Source: Calliopsis andreniformis (taxonomy: Eukaryota; Arthropoda; Insecta; Hymenoptera; Andrenidae). From it: 64,000 bases of DNA. Made by a program: the position numbers and the translations under genes. Position 1 is the stretch's first letter. Every line of letters begins with the position of its first letter. This document shows, piece after piece, positions 49,041 through 61,900 of this stretch. A model generated the notes under the pieces. It was given only the letters and a program-made list of their open reading frames with translations. It was not told where the DNA came from and searched no databases. The DNA lies in NCBI RefSeq assembly GCF_051401765.1, contig NW_027480494.1:620001-684000 (forward strand). The letters are read 5' to 3'.

Positions 49041-50660
49041 AGCCACAGCCATAGCAGCCATAATCATAGCCATAGCCATAGCAGCCAATGCCATAGCCAT
49101 AGCCATAGCAGCTGTAGCCATTGCCAAAGCGGCCATAGCCATAGCCACAGCAGCCTTAGCCATAGCCATAGCCAGAGCAGCCATAGCCATAGCAGCCGCA
49201 GCCATAGCCACAGCCATAGCAGCCATAGCCATAACCATAGCAGCCATAGCCATAGCAGACATAACCACAGCCATAGCAGCCATAGCCAAAGACATAGCCA
49301 TAGCAGCCATAGCCATAGCCATAGCCATAGCCATAGCAGCCATAGCCATAGCCATAGCAGACATAGCCATAGCCATAGCCATAGCAGCCGTATCCATAGC
49401 CATAGTAGCCATAGCAATAGCCATAGCACCCATAGTCGCCATAGCCATAACCATAGCAGCCATAGCCATAGCCATAGCAGACATAGCCATAGCCATAGCC
49501 ATAGCAGCCGTATCCATAGCCATCGTAGCCATAGCCATAGCCATAGCAGCCATAGCCGCCATAGCTATACCCATAGCAGCCATAGTAGACACAGCCATAG
49601 CCACAGCAGCCATAGCCATAGTCATATCAGGCATAGCCGCATCCATAGCAGCCATAGCCATAGCCATAGCAGCCATTACCACAGCCATAGCAGCCATAGC
49701 CATAGCCATAGCAGCCATAGCCATAGACATAGCAGCCATAGCCATAGGCGTAGCAGCCATAGCAGCCATAGCGATAGCCATAGCAGCCATAGGCATACTC
49801 ATAGCAGCCGGAGCCAGAGCCATAGCAGACATAGCCATAGCCATAGCCATAGCAGCCGTATCCATAGCCATAGTAGCCATAGCCATAGCCATAGCAGCCA
49901 TAGTCGCCATAGCCATAGCCATAGCAGCCATAGCCATAGCCATTGCAGCCATAGCCATAGCCATAGCAGCCATAGCCATAGCCATACCCATAGCAGCCAT
50001 AGCCATAGCCATAGCAGCCATAGCCATAGCCACAGCCATAGCAGCCATAGCCATAACCATAGCAGCCATAGCCATACCCATAGCAGACATAACCACAGCC
50101 ATAGCAGACATAGCCATAGCCATAGCTGCCATAGGCATGGCCATAGCAGCCAAAGCCATAGCCATAGCAGCCATAGCCATAGACATAGCCATAGCATCCA
50201 TAGCCATAGCCATAGCCATGGCCATAGCAGCCATAGCCATACCCATAGCAGCCATAGCCATAGCCATAGCAGTCATAGCCATAGCCATAGCCATAGCCAT
50301 AGCCATAGCAGCCATAGCCATAGCCATTGCAGCCATCGCCATAGCCATAGCAGCCATAGCCGTAGCCATAGCAGCCATAGCCATAGCCAATGCAGCCATA
50401 ACCATAGCCATAGCATCCATAGCGATAGCCATAGCAGCCGTAGGCAGAGCCATAGCAACCATAGCTATATCCATAGCAGACACACACATAGCCACAGCCA
50501 TAGCAGCCATAATCATAGCCATAGCCATAGCAGCCAATGCCATAGCCATAGCCATAGCAGCCACAGCCGTAGCCATAGCAGCCATAGCCATAGCCATAGC
50601 AGCCATAGTAGACATAGCCATAGCCATAGCAGCCATAGCCATAGCCATAGCAGCCATAGC
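49041..50660. repeat. Mosaic of 27-kb-type, S and P modules
   Basis: 49,060-49,790 matches the order at about 27.02-27.93 kb: GCACCCATAGTCGCC near 49,427, ATATCAGGC near 49,625, GGCGTAG near 49,747. It lacks the AGAGGCAGAGCC part. Near 49,800 the AGGCATACTC marker is followed by GGAGCCAGAGCCATAGCAGAC, which joins a unit boundary directly to the S module. 50,100-50,490 then follows the unit 3' part and the P module with (CA)4 at 50,479. It looks assembled from at least three sources and contains only satellite. Confidence 0.78.
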
Positions 50661-53264
50661 CATAGCTATAGCAGCCAGAGCCAGAGCCACAGCAGCCGTA
50701 AACATAGCCATAGCCTTAGCAGCCATAGCCATAACCATAGCTATAGCAGCCATAGCCATAGCAGCCATAGACATATCCATAGCAGCCAGAGCCAGAGCCA
50801 CAGCAGCCGTAGACATAGCCATAGCATCCATAGCCATAGCAGCCGTAGCCATAGCTATAGCTGCCATAGTCATAACCTTAGCCATTGCAGCCATAGCCAT
50901 AGCCATAGCAGCCATAGCCGTAGCCATAGCAGCCATAGCCATAGTCATAGCAGCCATAGCCATAGCCATAGCAGCCATAGCGATAGTCGTAGCAGCCGTA
51001 GGCATAGCCATAGCAGCCATAGCTATATCCATAGCAGACACACACATAGCCACAGCCATAGCAGCCATAATCATAGCCATAGCCATAGCAGCCAATGCCA
51101 TAGCCATAGCCATAGCCATAGCAGCCGATGCCATATCCATAGCCATAGCAGCTGTAGCTGTTGCCCAAGCGGCCATAGCCATAGCCACAGCAGCCTTAGC
51201 CATAGCCATAGCCATAGCAGACATAGCCATAGCCATAGCCATAGCAGCCTTAGCCATAGCCATAGTCATAGCAGCCATAGCCACAGCCATAGCCATAGCA
51301 GACTTAGCCATAGCCATAGCAGCCATAGCCATAGCAGCCGCAGCCATAGCCATAGCCATAGCAGCCATTGCCATAGCCATAGCAGCCATAACCACAGCCA
51401 TAGCGGCCATAGCCATAGCCATAGCAGCCAGAGCCATAGCAGCCAGAGCCAGAGCCACAGCAGCCGTAGACATAGCCATAGCCTTAGCAGCCATAGACAT
51501 AATCATAGCCATAGCAGCCATAGCCATAGCCACAGCAGCCACAGCCATGGCCATAGTAGCCAAAGCCATAGCCATGGCCATAGTAGCCAAAGCCATAGCC
51601 ATTGCAGCCATAGCCATAGACATAACCATAGCCGCCAAAACCATAGCCGTAGCCATAGCCATAGCAGCCATATCCATAGCCATAGCAGCCATAGCGATAG
51701 CCATAGCAGCCGTAGGCAGAGGCATAGCAGCCATAGCTATATCCATAGTAGACACACACATAGCCACAGCCACAGCAGCCATAATCATAGCCATAGCCAT
51801 AGCAGCCAATGCCATAGCCATAGCCATAGCAGCTGTAGCCATTGCCAAAGCGGCCATAGCCATAGCCACAGCAGCCTTAGCCATAGCCATAGCCAGAGCA
51901 GCCATAGCCATAGCAGCCGCAGCCATAGCCACAGCCATAGCAGCCATAGCCATAACCATAGCAGCCATAGCCATAGCAGACATAACCGCAGCCATAGCAG
52001 CCATAGCCACAGCCATAGCAGCCATAGCCATAGCCATAGCAGCCAGAGGCAGAGCCACAGCAGCCGCAGACATAGCCATAGCCTTAGGAGCCATAGACAT
52101 AACCATAGCCATAGCAGCCATAGCCATAGCCATAGCCGCCACAGCCATGGCCATAGTATCCAAAACCATAGCCATAGCAGCCATAGCCAAAGACATAGCC
52201 ATAGCAGCCATAGCCATAGCCATAGCCATAGCCATAGCAGCCATAGCCATAGCCATAGCAGACATAGCCATAGCCATAGCCATAGCAGCCGTATCCATAG
52301 CCATAGTAGCCATAGCAATAGCCATAGCACCCATAGTCGCCATAGCCATAACCATAGCAGCCATAGCCATAGCCATAGCAGACATAGCCATAGCCATAGC
52401 CATAGCAGCCGTATCCATAGCCATCGTAGCCATAGCCATAGCCATAGCAGCCATAGCCGCCATAGCTATACCCATAGCAGCCATAGTAGACACAGCCATA
52501 GCCACAGCAGCAATAGCCATAGGCGTAGCAGCCATAGCAGCCATAGCGATAGCCATAGCAGCCATAGGCATACTCATAGCAGCCGGAGCCAGAGCCACAG
52601 CAGCCGTAGGCATAGCCATAGCCTTAGCAGCCATAGCCATAACCATACCCATAGCAGCCATAGCCATAGCCATAGCAGCCATTGCAATGGCCATAGTAGC
52701 CAAAGCCGTAGCCATAGCAGCCATAGCCATAGCCATAGCAGCCATAGCCATACCCACAGCAGCCATAGCCATAGCCATAGCAGTCATAGCCATAGCCATA
52801 GCCATAGCAGCCATACCAATGGCCATAGTAGCCAAAGCCGTAGCCATAGCAGCCATAGCCATAGCCATATCCATAGCGGCCATAGCCATAGCCATAGCAG
52901 TCATAGCCATAGCCATAGCCATAGCAGCCATGGCCATAGCCATAGCCATAGCAGCCATAGCCATAGCCATAGCAGCCATAGCCATAGCCATAGCAGACAT
53001 AGCCACAGCCATAGCAGCCATAGCCATAGCCATAGCAGCCATAGCCATCGCCATAGCCTTAGCAGCAATAGCCATAGTCATAGCCATAGCCATAGCAGCT
53101 ATAGCCATAGCCATAGCAGCCATAGCCATAGCCATAGCAGTTATAGCCATAGACATAGCCATAGCAGCCATAGCCATAGCCATAGCCATAGCAGACATTG
53201 CCATAGCCATAGCAGCCATAGCCATAGCCAAACCCATAGCAGCCATAGCCATAGCCATAGCAGT
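50661..53264. repeat. Copy of the 26.1-28.5 kb block
   Basis: This is the partner of 26,185-28,500 at offset 24,764 and then 24,638. It has an intact GTAGCCAAAGCCG at 52,697, and it lacks 126 nt near 52,510, where GCAGCAATAGCCATAGGCG is formed. Its left part (50,661-51,280) is instead paired with 48.42-49.04 kb. It diverges from the 28-kb copy at about 53,120, where a GCAGTTATAGCC run begins. Confidence 0.82.
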
Positions 53265-55590
53265 CATGGCCATAGTCATAGCAGCCATAGCAATAGCCAT
53301 AGCAGCCATAGCGATAGCCGTAGCAGCCGTAGGCATAGCCATAGCAGCCATAGCTATATCCATAGCAGACACACACATAGCCACAGCCATAGCAGCCATA
53401 ATCATAGCCATAGCCATAGCAGCCAATGCCATAGCCATAGCCATAGCCATAGCAGCCGATGCCATATCCATAGCCATAGCAGCTGTAGCTTTTGCCAAAG
53501 CGGCCATAGCCATAGCCACAGCAGCCTTAGCCATAGCCATAGCCATAGCAGACATAGCCATAGCCATAGCCATAGCAGCCTTAGCCATAGCCATAGTCAT
53601 AGCAGCCATAGCCACAGCCATAGCCATAGCAGCCATAGCCAAAGCCATAGCAGCCATAGCCATAGCAGCCGCAGCCATAGCCATAGCCATAGCAGCCATT
53701 GCCATAGCCATAGCAGCCATAACCACAGCCATGGCGGCCATAGCCATAGCCATAGCAGCCAGAGCCATAGTAGCCAGAGCCAGAGCCACAGCTGCCGTAG
53801 ACATAGCCATAGCCTTAGCAGCCATAGACATAATCATAGCCATAGCAGCCACAGCCATAGCCACAGCAGCCACAGCCATGGCCATAGTAGCCAAAGCCAT
53901 AGCCATGGCCATAGTAGCCAAAGCCATAGCCATTGCAGCCATAGCCATAGACATAACCATAGCCGCCAAAACCATAGCCGTAGCCATAGCCATAGCAGCC
54001 ATAGCCATAGCCATAGCAGCCATAGCCATAGCAGCCATAGCCACAGTCCTAGCAGCCATAGCCATAGCCATAGCCATAGCAGCCATAGACATAGCCATAG
54101 CAGCCATAGCCATAGCCATACCCATAGCAGCCATAGCCATAGCCATAGCCATAGCAGCCATAGCCAAATCCATAGCAGCCATAGCCATAGCCATAGCAGC
54201 CATAGCCATATCCATAGCAGCCATAGCAATAGCCATAGCAGCCATAACCACAGCCATAGTAGCCATAGCCATAGCCATAGCCATAGCCATAGCAGCCATA
54301 GCCATAGACATAGCAGCCATAGCAATAGCCATAGCAGCCATAACCACAGCCATAGCAGCCATAGCCATAGCCATAGCAGCCATAGCCATAGCCATAGCAG
54401 TTATAGCCATAGACATAGCCATAGCAGCCACAGCCATAGCCATAGCCATAGCAGCCATAGCCATAGCCATAGCAGCCATACCAGTGGCCATAGTAGCCAA
54501 AGCCGTAGCCATAGCAGCCATAGCCATAGCCATATCCATAGCGGCCATAGCCATAGGCATAGCAGCCATAGCCATAGCCATAGCAGACATAGCCACAGCC
54601 ATAGCAGCCATAGCCATAGCCATTGCTGCCATAGGCATAGCCATACCCATAGCAGCCATAGACATAGCCATAGCAGTCATAGCCATAGCCATAGCCATAG
54701 CAGCCATAGCCATAGCCATAGCCATAGCAGCCATAGCCATAGGCATAGCAGCCATAGCAATAGCCATAGCAGCCATAACCACAGCCATAGCAGCCATAGC
54801 CATAGCCATAGCAGCCATAGCCATAGCCATAGCAGTTATAGCCATAGACATAGCCATAGCAGCCATAGCCATAGCCATAGCCATAGCAGACATTGCCATA
54901 GCCATAGCAGCCATAGCCATAGCCAAACCCATAGCAGCCATAGCCATAGCCATAGCAGTCATGGCCATAGCCATAGACAAAGCAGCCATAGCCATAGCCA
55001 CAGCCATAGCAGCCATAGCCATAACCATAGCAGCCACAGCCATAGCCATAGCAGACATAACCACAGCCACAGCAGCCATAGCCATAGCCATAGCAGCCAT
55101 AGCCATAGCCATAGCAGCCAGAGCCAGAGCCACAGCAGCCGTAGACATAGCCATAGCCTTAGGGGCCATAGACATAACCATAGCCATAGCAGCCATAGAA
55201 ATAGCCATAGCCGCCATAGCCATGGCCATAGTATACAAAACCATAGCCATAGCAGCCATAGCCAAAGACATAGCCATAGCAGCCATAGCCATAGCCATAG
55301 CCATAGCAGACATAGTCATAGCCATAGCAGCCATAGCCATAGCCATACCCATAGCAGCCATAGCCATAGCCATAGCAATCATGGCCATAGAAATAGACAA
55401 AGCAGCCATAGCCATAGCCACAGCCATAGCAGCTATAGCCATAACCATAGCAGCCATAGCCATAGCCATAGCAGACATAACCACAGCCATAGCAGCCATA
55501 GCCATAGCCATAGCTGTCATAGGCATGGCCATAGTAGCCAAAGCCATAGCCATAGCAGCCATAGCCATAGACATAGCCATAGCATCCATA
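53265..55590. repeat. Copy of the 20.83-23.15 kb block
   Basis: This is the partner of 20,826-23,150. It retains the GTATACAAAACC, GCTTTTGCC and CAGTCCTAGC variants and lacks the extra A. Private differences include CCAGTGGCC near 54,482 (CCAATGGCC elsewhere), CATAGAAATAGACAAAG near 55,387 and GCTGTCATAGGCATGG near 55,512. Confidence 0.84.
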
Positions 55591-58500
55591 GCCATAGCCA
55601 TAGCCATGGCCATAGCAGCCATAGCCATACCCATAGCAGCCATAGCCATAGCCATAGCCATACCCATAGCAGCCATAGCCATAGCCATAGCAGTCATAGC
55701 CATAGCCATAGCCATAGCAGCCATAGCCGTAGCCATAGCAGCCATAGCCATAGCCATAGCAGCCATAACCATAGCCACAGCAGCCATAGCGATAGCCATA
55801 GCAGCCGTAGGCAGAGCCACCGCAACCATAGCTATATCCATAGCAGACACACACATAGCCACAGCCATAGCAGCTATAATCATAGCCATAGCCATAGCAG
55901 CCAATGTCATAGCCATAGCCATAGCAGCTGTAGCCATTGCCAAAGCGGCCATAGCCATAGCCACAGCAGCCTTAGCCATAGCCATAGCCATAGCAGACAT
56001 AGCCATAGCCATAGTCATGGCAGCCTTGGCCGTAGCCATAGTCATAGCAGACATAGCCATAGCCATAGCCATAGCAGCCATAGCCATAGCCATAGCAGCC
56101 GTAGCCATAGCAGCCGCAGCCATAGCCATAGCCATAGCAGCCATTGCCATAGCCGTTGCAGCCATAACCACAGCCATAGCAGCCATAGCCATAGCCATAG
56201 CAGCCATAGGCATATCCATAGCAGCCAGAGCCAGAGCCGCAACAGCCGTAGACATAGCCATATCCTTAGCAGCCATAGACATAACCATAGCCATAGCAGC
56301 CATAGCCATAGCCATAGCTGCTATAGCCATGGCCATAGTAGCCACAGCCATAGCCATAGCAGCCATAGCCATAGACATAGACATAGCCATAGCAGCCATA
56401 GCCATAGCCATAGCCATAGCCATAGCAGCCATAGCCATAGCCGTAGCAGCCATAGCCATAGCCATAGCAGCCATAGCAGCCATAGCGATAGCCATAGCAG
56501 CTATAGCCATAGCCATAGCAGCCATAGCGATAGCCATAGCAGCCATAGCCATAGCCATAGCAGTCATAGCCATAGCCATAGCCATAACAGCCATAGCCAT
56601 AGCAGCCATAGCCATAGCCATAGCCATAGCCGTAGCAGGCATAGCCATAGCCATAGCAGCCATAGCCATAGCCATAGCAGCCATAGCCATAGCCAGAGCA
56701 GTCATAGCCACAGCCATAGCAGTCATGGCCATAGCCATAGCAGCCATAGGCATAGCCATACCCATAGCAGCCATAGCCATAGCCATAGCAGTCATAGCTA
56801 TAGCCATAGCCATAGCAGCCATAGCCATAGCCATAGCCATAGCAGCCATAGCCATAGCCATAGCAGCCATAGCCATAGCCATACCCATTGCAGCCATAGC
56901 CATAGCCATAGCCGTCATAGCCATAGCCACAGCCATAGCAGCCATAGCCATAGCCATAGCCATAGCAGCCATAGCCATAGCCATAGCAGCCATAGCAATA
57001 GCCATAGCAGCCATAACCACAGCCATAGCAGCCATAGCCATAGCCATAGCGGCCATAGCCATAGCAATAGCAGCCAGAGCCAGAGCCACAGCAGCCGTTG
57101 ACATAGCCATAGCCTTGGCAGCCATAGACATAACCATGGCCATAGCAGCCATAGCCATAGCCATAGCAGCCATAGCCATAGCCATAGCAGCCGTAGCGAT
57201 AGCCATAGCAGCCATAGGCATACCCATAGCAGCCGGAGCCAGAGCCACTGCAGCCGTAGACATGGCCATAGCCTTAGCAGCCATAGCCATAGCCATAGCC
57301 ATAGCAGCCATAGCCATAGCCATAGCAGCCATACCAATGGCCATAGTAGCCAAAGCCGTAGCCATAGCAGCCATAGCCATAGCCATATCCATAGCGGCCA
57401 TAGCCATAGCCATAGCAGTCATAGCCATAGCCATAGCCAAAGCAGCCATGGCCATAGCCATAGCCATAGCAGCCATAGCCATAGCCATAGCAGCCATAGC
57501 CGTAGCCATAGCAGACATAGCCACAGCCATAGCAGCCATAGCCATAGCCATAGCTGCCATAGGCATAGCCATACCCATAGCAGCCATAGACATAGCCATA
57601 GCAGTCATAGCCATAGCCATAGCCATAACAGCCATAGCCATAGCCATAGCCATAGCAGCCATAGCCATAGCCATAGCAGCCATAGCAATAGCCATAGCAG
57701 CCATAACCACAGCCATAGCAGCCATAGCCATAGCCATAGCAGCCATAGCCATAGCCATAGCAGTTATAGCCATAGACATAGCCATAGCAGCCATAGCTAT
57801 AGCCATAGCTATAGCAGACATAGCCATAGCCATAGCAGCCATAGCCATAGCCAAACCCATAGCAGCCATAGCCATAGCCATAGCAGTCATGGCCATATCC
57901 ATAGACAAAGCAGCCATAGCCATAGCCACAGCCATAGCAGCCATAGCCATAACCATAGCAGCCATAGCCATAGCCATAGCAGACATAACCACAGCCACAG
58001 CAGCCATAGCCATAGCCATAGCAGCCATAGCCATAGCCATAGCAGCCAGAGCCAGAGCCACAGCAGCCGTAGACATAGCCATAGCCTTAGGGGCCATAGA
58101 CATAACCATAGCCATAGCAGCCATAGAAATAGCCATAGCCGCCACAGCCATGGCCATTGTATCCAAAACCATAGCCATAGCAGCCATAGCCAAAGACATA
58201 GCCATAGCAGCCATAGCCATAGCCATAGCCATAGCCATAGCAGCCGTATCCATAGCCATAGTAGCCATAGCCATAGCCATAGCAGCCATAGTCGCCATAG
58301 CCATAACCATAGCAGCCATAGCCATAGCCATAGCAGACATAGCCATAGCCATAGCCATAGCAGCCGTATCCATAGCCATAGTAGCCATAGCCATAGCCAT
58401 AGCAGCCATAGCCGCCATAGCCATAGCCATAGCAGCCATAGCCATAGCCATTGCAGCCATAGCCATAGCCATAGCAGCCATAGCCATAGCCATAGCAGCC

Positions 58501-58922
58501 ATAGCCATAGCCACAGCCATAGCAGCCATAGCCATAACCATAGCAGCCATAGCCATAGCCATAGCAGACATAACCACAGCCATAGCAGACATAGCCATAG
58601 CCATAGCTGCCATAGGCATGGCCATAGTAGCCAAAGCCATAGCCATAGCAGCCATAGCCATAGACATAGCCATAGCATCCATAGCCATAGCCATAGCCAT
58701 GGCCATAGCAGCCATAGCCATACCCATAGCATCCATAGCCATAGCCATAGCAGTCATAGCCATAGCCATAGCCATAGCCATAGCCATAGCAGCCATAGCC
58801 ATAGCCATTGCAGCCATCGCCATAGCCATAGCAGCCATAGCCGTAGCCATAGCAGCCATAGCCATAGCCAATGCAGCCATAACCATAGCCATAGCATCCA
58901 TAGCGATAGTCATAGCAGCCAT
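55591..58922. repeat. Partial higher-order unit U4
   Basis: 55.66-56.58 kb pairs with 12.2-13.13 kb (offset 43,455). From about 56.46 kb the sequence is collinear with U3 at an offset of 11,631: R at 56,915/45,284 and S at 57,887/46,256. It ends at the AGGCATACTC marker at 58,923. The distance from R to the marker is 2,008 nt, against about 2,083 in U3, a net loss of about 75 nt within the S part (one GCAGAC-containing stretch is absent near 58,240). The canonical P and Q modules are missing, replaced by the 12-kb-type sequence. Confidence 0.83.
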
Positions 58923-61900
58923 AGGCATACTCATAGCAGCCGGAGCCAGAGCCACAGCAGCCGTAGGCATAGCCATAGCCTTAGCAGCCATAGCCATAAC
59001 CATACCCATAGCAGCCATAGCCATAGCCATAGCAGCCATTGCAATGGCCATAGTAGCCAAAGCCGTAGCCATAGCAGCCATAGCCATAGCCATAGCAGCC
59101 ATAGCCATACCCACAGCAGCCATAGCCATAGCCATAGCAGTCATAGCCATAGCCATAGCCATAGCAGCCATACCAATGGCCATAGTAGCCAAAGCCGTAG
59201 CCATAGCAGCCATAGCCATAGCAGCCATACCAATGGCCATAGTAGCCAAAGCCGTAGCCATAGCAGCCATAGCCATAGCCATATCCATAGCGGCCATAGC
59301 CATAGCCATAGCAGTCATAGCCATAGCCATAGCCATAGCAGCCATGGCCATAGCCATAGCCATAGCAGCCATAGCCATAGCCATAGCAGCCATAGCCATA
59401 GCCATAGCAGACATAGCCACAGCCATAGCAGCCATAGCCATAGCCATAGCAGCCATAGCCATCGCCATAGCCTTAGCAGCAATAGCCATAGTCATAGCCA
59501 TAGCCATAGCAGCTATAGCCATAGCCATAGCCATAGCAGCCATTGCCATAGCCATAGCAGCCATAACCACAGCCATAGCGGCCATAGCCATAGCCATAGC
59601 AGCCAGAGCCATAGCAGCCAGAGCCATAGCAGCCAGAGCCAGAGCCACAGCAGCCGTAGACATAGCCATAGCCTTAGCAGCCATAGACATAATCATAGCC
59701 ACAGCAGCCACAGCCATGGCCATAGTAGCCAAAGCCATAGCCATGGCCATAGTAGCCAAAGCCATAGCCATTGCAGCCATAGCCATAGACATAGCCATAG
59801 CAGCCAAAACCATAGCCGTAGCCGTAGCCATAGCAGCCATAGCCATAGCCATAGCAGATATAGCCACAGCCATAGCAGCCATAGCCATAGCCATAGCTGC
59901 CATAGGCATAGCCATACCCATAGCAGCCATAGACATAGCCATAGCAGTCATAGCCATAGCCATAGCCATAGCCATAGCAGCCATAGCCATAGCCATAGCA
60001 GCCATAGCCATAGCCATAGCAGCCATAGTAATAGCCATAGCAGCCATAACCACAGCCATAGCAGCCATAGCCATAGCCATACCCATAGCAGCCATAGCCA
60101 TAGCCATAGCAATCATGGCCATAGCCAGAGACAAAGCAGCCATAGCCTTAGCCACAGCCATAGAAGCCATAGCCATAACCATAGCAGCCATAGCCATAGC
60201 CATAGCAGACATAACCACAGCCATAGCAGCCATAGCCATAGCCATAGCCATAGCCATAGCAGCCATAGCCATAGCCGATGCAGCCATAGCCATAGCCATA
60301 GCAGCCATAGCCGTAGCCATAGCAGCCATAGCCATAGCCAATGCAGCCATAACCATAGCCATAGCATTCATAGCGATAGCCATAGCAGCCGTAGGCAGAG
60401 CCATAGCAACCATAGCTATATCCATAGCAGACACACACATAGCCACAGCCATAGCAGCCATAACCATAGCCATAACCATAGCAGCCAATGCCATAGCCAT
60501 AGCCATAGCAGCTGTAGCCGTTGCCAAAGCGGCCATAGCCATAGCCACAGCAGCCTTAGCCATAGCCATACCCATAGCAGACATAGCCATAGCCATAGCC
60601 ATAGCAGCCTTGGCCGTAGCCATAGTCATAGCAGACATAGCCATAGCCATAGCCATAGCAGCCATAGCCATAGCCATAGCAGCCGTAGCCATAGCAGCCG
60701 CAGCCATAGCCATAGCCATAGCAGCCATTGCCATAGCCATTGCAGCCATAACCACAGCCATAGCAGCCATAGCCATAGCCATAGCAGCCATAGGCATATC
60801 CATAGCAGCGAGAGCCAGAGCCGCAGCAGCCGTAGACATAGCCATATCCTTAGCAGCCATAGACATAACCATAGCCATAGCAGCCATAGCTATAGCCATA
60901 GCTGCCATAGCCATGGCCATAGTAGCCAAAGCCATAGCCATAGCAGCCATAGCCATAGACATAGACATAGCCATAGCAGCCATAGCCATAGCCATAGCCA
61001 TAGCCATAGCAGCCATAGCCATAGCCGTAGCAGCCATAGCCATAGCCATAGCAGCCATAGCAGCCATAGCTATAGCCATAGCAGCCATAGGCATACCCAT
61101 AGCAGCCATAGCGATAGCCATAGCAGCCATAGCCATAGCCATAGCAGTCATAGCCATAGCCATAGACATAACAGCCATAGCCATAGCAGCCATAGCCATA
61201 GCCATAGCCATAGCCGTAGCAGCCATAGCCATAGCCATAGCAGCCATAGCCATAGCCATAGCAGCCATAGCCATAGCCAGAGCAGTCATAGCCACAGCCA
61301 TAGCAGTCATGGCCATAGCCATAGCAGCCATAGGCATAGCCATACCCATAGCAGCCATAGCCATAGCCATAGCAGTCATAGCTATAGCCATAGCCATAGC
61401 AGCCATAGCCATAGCCATAGCAGCCATTGCAATGGCCATAGTAGCCAAAGCCGTAGCCATAGCAGCCATAGCCATAGCCATAGCAGCCATAGCCATACCC
61501 ACAGCAGCCATAGCCATAGCCATAGCAGTCATAGCCATAGCCATAGCCATAGCAGCCATACCAATGGCCATAGTAGCCAATGCCGTAGCCATAGCAGCCA
61601 TAGCCATAGCCATATCCATAGCGGCCATAGCCATAGCCATAGCAGTCATAGCCATAGCCATAGCCATAGCAGCCATGGCAATAGCCATAGCCATAGCAGC
61701 CATAGCCATAGCCATAGCAGCCATAGCCATAGCCATAGCAGACATAGCCACAGACATAGCAGCCATAGCCATAGCCATAGCAGCCATAGCCATCGCCATA
61801 ACCTTAGCAGCAATAGCCATAGTCATAGCCATAGCCATAGCAGCTATAGCCATAGCAGCCAGAGCCAGAGCCACAGCAGCCGTAGACATAGCCATAGCCT

